NCBI GenBank assembly: GCA_963851105.1
Contig: CAWKNP010000009.1
Span: 124,001 to 188,000 of the forward strand
Direction of reading: 5' to 3'
Length of the DNA: 64,000 bases
From: DATARN01 sp963851105
GTDB lineage: Bacteria; Actinomycetota; Acidimicrobiia; Acidimicrobiales; Palsa-688
Part shown: positions 60,288 through 64,000 of the stretch, piece after piece
Layout of the letters: each line of letters starts with the position of its first letter
Position numbering within the stretch: position 1 is the stretch's first letter
Made by a program: the position numbers and the translations under genes
Notes under the pieces: model-generated
What the model saw: the letters and a program-made list of their open reading frames with translations, nothing else
Databases searched by the model: none
Told to the model about the DNA's origin: nothing

Positions 60288-62286
60288 TTACGGCTCATCG
60301 TCTTCGGTTTCGGGGCTCTGCCGGCGCCGGGTCACCGCCCGCGTTTTCGTCCTGGCCGGCCGCCGGCAGTTTGCCCGGCCGCGGGCGGAGCAGGTCGGGG
60401 CCACCGGTGCCCGAGGCTCGATCGGGGCACCTGAGAGTCCCTGACCAACCCCCGAGATGCTGGGACTTGTGCCGGGCGCCATACCGAGTCCCGAGTTCCC
60501 GCCACGCAACCGTCCGATGGTGTAGAGGTTGGTGCTGTTGGCTTGGAAGGCGATCTGGTACCCGCCTGCCGCGAACACGGTGATGCCCGGGCTGGTCCCG
60601 GCCGCCATCCCGAGCCCGGTGTCGCCGCCGCCGGCGGCTCCGATGGTGTAGAGGTTGGCGCTGTTGGCCTGGAAGGCGATCTGGTAACCGCCGTTCGCCA
60701 AGGTTGTGATGCTGGGGCTGGTCCCGCCCATCATGCCGAACCCGGAGTTCCCGCCGCCCGCGGATCCGGCGGTGAAGAGGTTCCCGGTGTTCGGATTGGA
60801 ACGCGATCTCGAATCCGCCGCCCGCCAGCGCGGTAATGCCCGGACCGGTCCCCGCCTTCATCCCCAGTCCGGTGTCTCCGGCACCCGCCGTCCCGGCGAT
60901 GAAGAGGTTTCCGGTGTTGGCCTGGAACGCGATCTCGAATCCGCCGCCCGATAGCACGGTGATGCTGGGGCTGGTACCGGGCATCATTCCCCACCCGGTG
61001 TTACCGCTACCGGCGGGCCCGGCGATGAAGAGGTTCCCGGTGTTGGCTTGGAACGCGATCTCGAATCCGCCGCCCGCCAGCGCGGTGATGCTGGGGCTGG
61101 TACCGGGCATCATTCCCCACCCCGTGTCGCCCGTAGCCGCGGACCCGGCGCTGAACAACTCTGCGGTGTTGGCCTGGAAGGCGATCTCGAATCCGCCGCC
61201 CGCGAGCCCGGCGATGCTGGGGCTGGTGCCGGGCATCATCCCGAATCCGGAGTCCCCGCCGCCCGCCGTGCCGGCGGTGAACAAGTTGGCGGTGTTCGCC
61301 TGGAATGCGATCTCATACCGGGGGGGCGGAGGTGGTGGCGGTGGCGGCGGAGGTGGTGGCGGTGGTGGCGGGGGCGGGGGCGCGTGCCCACGAGTGTCCA
61401 CGCAGGAATTGGATGAGTTGTCCCAGAGGAACGTCACCGCGAATCCGAAAGCCGGCGCACCGGGGTCGCCGAAGCAGAGGTCGCCTATTTCGGTGATCGG
61501 TGTCGTATTGGCCAGGCAATCCGAGGTGCACCAGGCCCGGGCCGCCGGTGTCGGGTAGGTGTCAGGGTCGGTCGCGATCTCGGCGTACTCATGGGAGTTG
61601 AGCCGCGTCATCGCGTTGGCATTGGCGTCCTGGCGCTGGCACGATGCCCCGGCATCGGCGGCAAAGGGAACCAAGCCGAATAAGAATGTCGAACCGCTGA
61701 CGGTGCCGACGGAATGGAAGGCACAGAACTGCGTCCCGAAACCGGGCACAGGGCTCCCCCGCTGCGGGAGCACCAGGTACATGGTGTCCGACGTGTCCTG
61801 CCACCCGTTCACGGCATTGGCCCGCACCGCTTCGTTCAAGGCGGCGGTGGCGTCGACCGGGCCACCCGGGCCCGCCGGGTCGATCCAGGCCCCGGCCAGG
61901 CGGATGTCATTGGCGACGCGACCCCCGCCGTCGCCGTATTGCGTGAGGATCTCGTTGTAGGCGCTGCCGGCCAGGGCCTGGAACACCGAGATCAGTGCCG
62001 GGCCCGCCCCCGTCGGGTCACCGGACCACCGGGGCCCCCAAAAGACGAGATAGACCCGGGGGTTGTGCAGCACGCGGCCACCGAAGTAACGCAGCGGGGG
62101 GTGGCACGGTAAGCCGCCGCATGCGGGGCCCGTCGCAGCCGCAACCGAATCGTTCGGCGTCATCGAACGGTACCGGGAAAGCGACGGTGTCGCCGGTACA
62201 TCTGCCGCCGTTCGTGATGGTGCGCCCGCCATAAGGAGCGTGACCACAAGGGGAACAATTGTGCCCCTCATAGCCAAGCATCTCAT
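60288..62286 (-). CDS. Secreted EXORDIUM/protease-like protein with seven-repeat beta-propeller, broken by a +1 frameshift
   Basis: Signal peptide (~1-28), then a domain with NPRVYLVFWGPRW near residue 75 and SHEYAEIATDPD near 230, resembling phosphate-induced/EXORDIUM-like proteins and a metal-site HExxE pattern. A linker of 20 consecutive prolines follows, then seven 42-residue repeats built on (F/Y)(E/Q)IAFQAN(T/S)-NL. The first four and a half repeats are in one frame (to a stop at 60295) and the rest, to 60288, in another: the 126-bp period is 127 once, near 60791-60797. Seven repeats would make a seven-bladed propeller, perhaps a lectin. SD GAGGGGG supports the start at 62286. Confidence 0.75.
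60437..61320. repeat. Seven tandem 126-bp coding repeats
   Basis: Equivalent bases occur at 60460, 60586, 60712, 60839, 60965, 61091 and 61217. All intervals are 126 except 60712-60839, which is 127. Each unit encodes one 42-residue propeller-type repeat. Confidence 0.9.
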
Positions 62287-62376
62287 CGGATCCCCCTCAG
62301 TGGCGACGACGGGACGGTACGAACCGTTTATGCGGTACGCCGCTCTCCCGGTCCGATACCTGTGACAGGGCCTACC

Positions 62377-63102
62377 ATGTTCCGCACGAACAGAAACCCA
62401 GGGGACCGCTCAAGGGCGGAAGTGCCCGATGACGGTGGCGACAGAGCGGCGACGCCGCCTCGACGACGCGGGCAACTCCTTGTGGCCGCGGTGATCGCCA
62501 TCGTCGTGATCGCGGGGTCTCTCGTCGTGGCCTTCGGTCGAGGTGGAGAAGGCAAGAAAAACCCTTCGGCGGCACCGCCAACGAGCGTGAACGCCACGAC
62601 AGGGAGCATTGCCATCACGACGAGCACCACCGGCGCCCCGGGGCCGGTACCGGAGTGCACCCCCGCCAACCTGAGCTCGGCCACCGCCACCGACCGGAGG
62701 AGTTACTCCGCCGGGGCGATGGTCACCATTTTGGTCACCGTGCGCAATGTTTCACCGAGCCGCTGTCAGACCACCACGCCGTTTCCGAATACCTTCGCCA
62801 GCGCCATCCGGATCGTGGCTGCGAACGGGACACTGGTGTGGTCACCTGCCCCTTGCTGTGTCGGCATCCCCCCTGTGCCAACTCCTGAGGTCCTCGCTCC
62901 CGGACAGTCCTACGTCTGGGCGACGGTCGAGTGGAACCAGCATTTCTGCACCGCTACGTGCACCGGTTCCGCCGCCGGAACCCCACCGGGTTCACCCATC
63001 GACGGCGGCCCCGTGCCGCCCGGCGATTACATGGCCGCGCCCAACGCCGGGTTGAACCCTCCAAGCCCGGCGGCACCCGCGACGTTCGCAATCGCGGGAT
63101 AA
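62377..63102 (+). CDS. Single-pass membrane-anchored extracellular protein, unknown function
   Basis: About 241 residues: a charged cytoplasmic start, one membrane segment (LLVAAVIAIVVIAGSLVVAF) at ~33-52, a Thr/Ser/Pro linker and a beta-rich extracellular domain with six or so Cys (SYSAGAMVTILVTVRNVS, PGQSYVWATVEWNQHFC). The shape recalls immunoglobulin-like or BsuPI-type domains. The ATG at 62377 has AGGG upstream; a GTG at 62362 is also possible. It diverges from the repeat protein. Confidence 0.65.
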   Translation: MFRTNRNPGDRSRAEVPDDGGDRAATPPRRRGQLLVAAVIAIVVIAGSLVVAFGRGGEGKKNPSAAPPTSVNATTGSIAITTSTTGAPGPVPECTPANLSSATATDRRSYSAGAMVTILVTVRNVSPSRCQTTTPFPNTFASAIRIVAANGTLVWSPAPCCVGIPPVPTPEVLAPGQSYVWATVEWNQHFCTATCTGSAAGTPPGSPIDGGPVPPGDYMAAPNAGLNPPSPAAPATFAIAG

Positions 63103-63316
63103 GGGGTGGATCGGTCGCTTCGGCCGGATTCTCTGGGGGGATGACTAGTTCGTGTGACTAGAAGTAAATCACCTGAAGTAGTCAGAGACATTCACACCGA
63201 TTTCGGTCAGAATGCAATTGCGCAACAAAAAATAACGCCGTGATGTCGACCCACTCGCCGCAGCGAATTTGGGGCATGTCGGCGGTGCCGTATCAACGCC
63301 GACAGAGAGGTCTGAC

Positions 63317-63763
63317 ATGTTTACGGCTCGGAATATTCGACTGGCCGCGGTCGCGGCAAGTCTCGTCGCGGTCCTCGCCATGGCGACACCGGCGTCGGCG
63401 ACGGCCCTCACGGCGGCGACCCCCGCGTCTGGCGCGGTCGCCATGGCCACGTCGGCCGCCGCCGCCACGGCCTCCCCGGCCCGGCTGACCCGTCCGATCG
63501 CGGGGCTGATTCCCACTCCGATGCTGTCCGGCCAGCGCTTCACGTGGGTTGAGCCGACCACCGCGGGCGAGGCGTTCTACCTCCAGATCGGGACAGTTCC
63601 CGGCACGAGCGACGTGGCCTCGATCTTCGTGCCCGGCACCGCCCGCTCGCTCCAAGTGGCGCACCTGCCGCGGTTGAAGGTGCTCTACGTGTCCCTGTTC
63701 TCCGAGTCGTGCGGGTGGTGCCACACCGCTTCGGTCCCATTCATCATCGTGGCCGTCCTGTAA
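63317..63763 (+). CDS. Small secreted protein, unknown function
   Basis: 148 residues with a clear signal peptide (NIRLAAVAASLVAVLAMATPASA), an Ala/Thr-rich stretch and a ~80-residue beta-rich domain (GQRFTWVEPTTAGEAFYLQIGT, SCGWCHTASVPFIIVAVL) with one Cys pair. No family recognised. SD AGAGAGG precedes the ATG. The 214 bases upstream are clearly richer in A and T than the rest of the window and hold CTAGT-7-ACTAG and TTGCGCAA, possible regulator sites. Confidence 0.6.
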   Translation: MFTARNIRLAAVAASLVAVLAMATPASATALTAATPASGAVAMATSAAAATASPARLTRPIAGLIPTPMLSGQRFTWVEPTTAGEAFYLQIGTVPGTSDVASIFVPGTARSLQVAHLPRLKVLYVSLFSESCGWCHTASVPFIIVAVL

Positions 63764-63773
63764 CCACAGCGGC

Positions 63774-64000
63774 CTACGCCCCCGAAGACGCGGCTTGGGG
63801 GAGATCCTGGGCTATTTCCCAGATGTAGCCGTCGGGGTCGGTGAAACTGGCGGTGCGTACTCCCCACGCCCGGTCGACGGGACCGTTGAGCAGCGCCATG
63901 CCGAGTCCCGCCAGCTCGGCACTGACGGCATCGGCGTCGGCGACGCGTACGGTGAGCATGAAGCAGGACCCCGCCTCACGACTCCCGATGGCTGCGGGAG
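63774..64000 (-). CDS. VOC/glyoxalase superfamily protein (5' end outside window)
   Basis: C-terminal ~75 residues of a vicinal-oxygen-chelate fold protein: CFMLTVRVADADAVSAELAG, then LLNGPVDRAWGVRTASFTDPDGYIWEIAQDL, with the last Glu a typical metal ligand. The frame stays open to the right edge, so the N-terminus is missing; the in-frame ATG at 63959 is internal. Members include glyoxalases, bleomycin-resistance proteins and dioxygenases; the exact role is not determined. Confidence 0.82.
   Translation of the reverse strand, partial: PAAIGSREAGSCFMLTVRVADADAVSAELAGLGMALLNGPVDRAWGVRTASFTDPDGYIWEIAQDLPQAASSGA

Noticed and set aside
60437..61320. CRISPR array
   Set aside because: The 126-bp units are contiguous coding repeats with no unique spacers.
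61321..61380. Trinucleotide microsatellite or CRISPR-like array
   Set aside because: It encodes the 20-proline linker in frame; there are no spacers and no cas genes.

Overview
The window is a GC-rich chromosomal segment from an actinobacterium. The gene order (infB-rbfA-nrnA-truB-ribF-rpsO-pnp-M16 peptidase-dapB; dapA-rnj-ftsK; recA ... miaB-miaA-dapF-hflX; lexA/LysM protein/nrdR) is the actinobacterial one. Many genes have a TANNNT -10 box 6-8 bases before the start codon and no Shine-Dalgarno, as in leaderless actinobacterial transcripts. The class is probably Acidimicrobiia or a close relative; this is an inference from gene content, not a placement. No tRNA, rRNA, CRISPR array, insertion sequence or prophage was seen. 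Only one gap exceeds 300 bases (11446-11779), and it is annotated below.

Layout. 1-11445: translation and RNA metabolism (infB, DUF503, rbfA, nrnA, truB, ribF, arfB, rpsO, pnp), an M16 peptidase and dapB. 11446-16877: a repeat-bearing gap, an acyl-CoA ligase, a methyltransferase/mismatch-glycosylase fusion, and two tandem TetR regulators followed by a diiron enzyme; the second regulator has its own promoter nested in an inverted repeat. 16914-28653: dapA, rnj, ftsK, thrB, a principal-type sigma factor, queF, rimO, pgsA, cinA, thpR. 28762-32937: an ECF sigma/anti-sigma pair, recA behind an SOS box, a phosphoribosyltransferase and a DUF2236 protein. 32961-40659: miaB-miaA-dapF-hflX-dapC-dapD-dapE, mostly joined by ATGA-type overlaps; miaA and dapF each carry an apparent +1 frameshift. 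40762-42536: lexA, a LysM membrane protein like SOS division inhibitors, and nrdR, with four LexA-box-like sites between the divergent genes. 42592-49588: a phosphofructokinase with pyrophosphate-type residues, an inositol monophosphatase-like protein, threonine aldolase, a PIG-L deacetylase, a Pro/Ala-rich membrane protein, polyprenol-phosphate mannosyltransferase, dinB and DUF3040. 49726-54526: a MoxR ATPase and a single reading frame joining DUF58 to a TgpA transglutaminase. 54614-64000: sugar kinase, secreted phospholipase C-like enzyme, HNH nuclease, lipoate-ligase-like protein, mscL with a zinc ribbon, a secreted protein with seven 42-residue repeats (one +1 frameshift), small exported proteins and a partial VOC protein.

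How it fits together. dapA, dapB, dapC, dapD, dapE and dapF together give the succinylase route from aspartate semialdehyde to meso-diaminopimelate, for lysine and cell wall. recA, lexA and the LysM protein form an SOS module with visible operators. The three apparent single-base insertions (miaA, dapF, repeat protein) are better explained by residual sequence error than by loss of three functions, but this cannot be settled from sequence alone.
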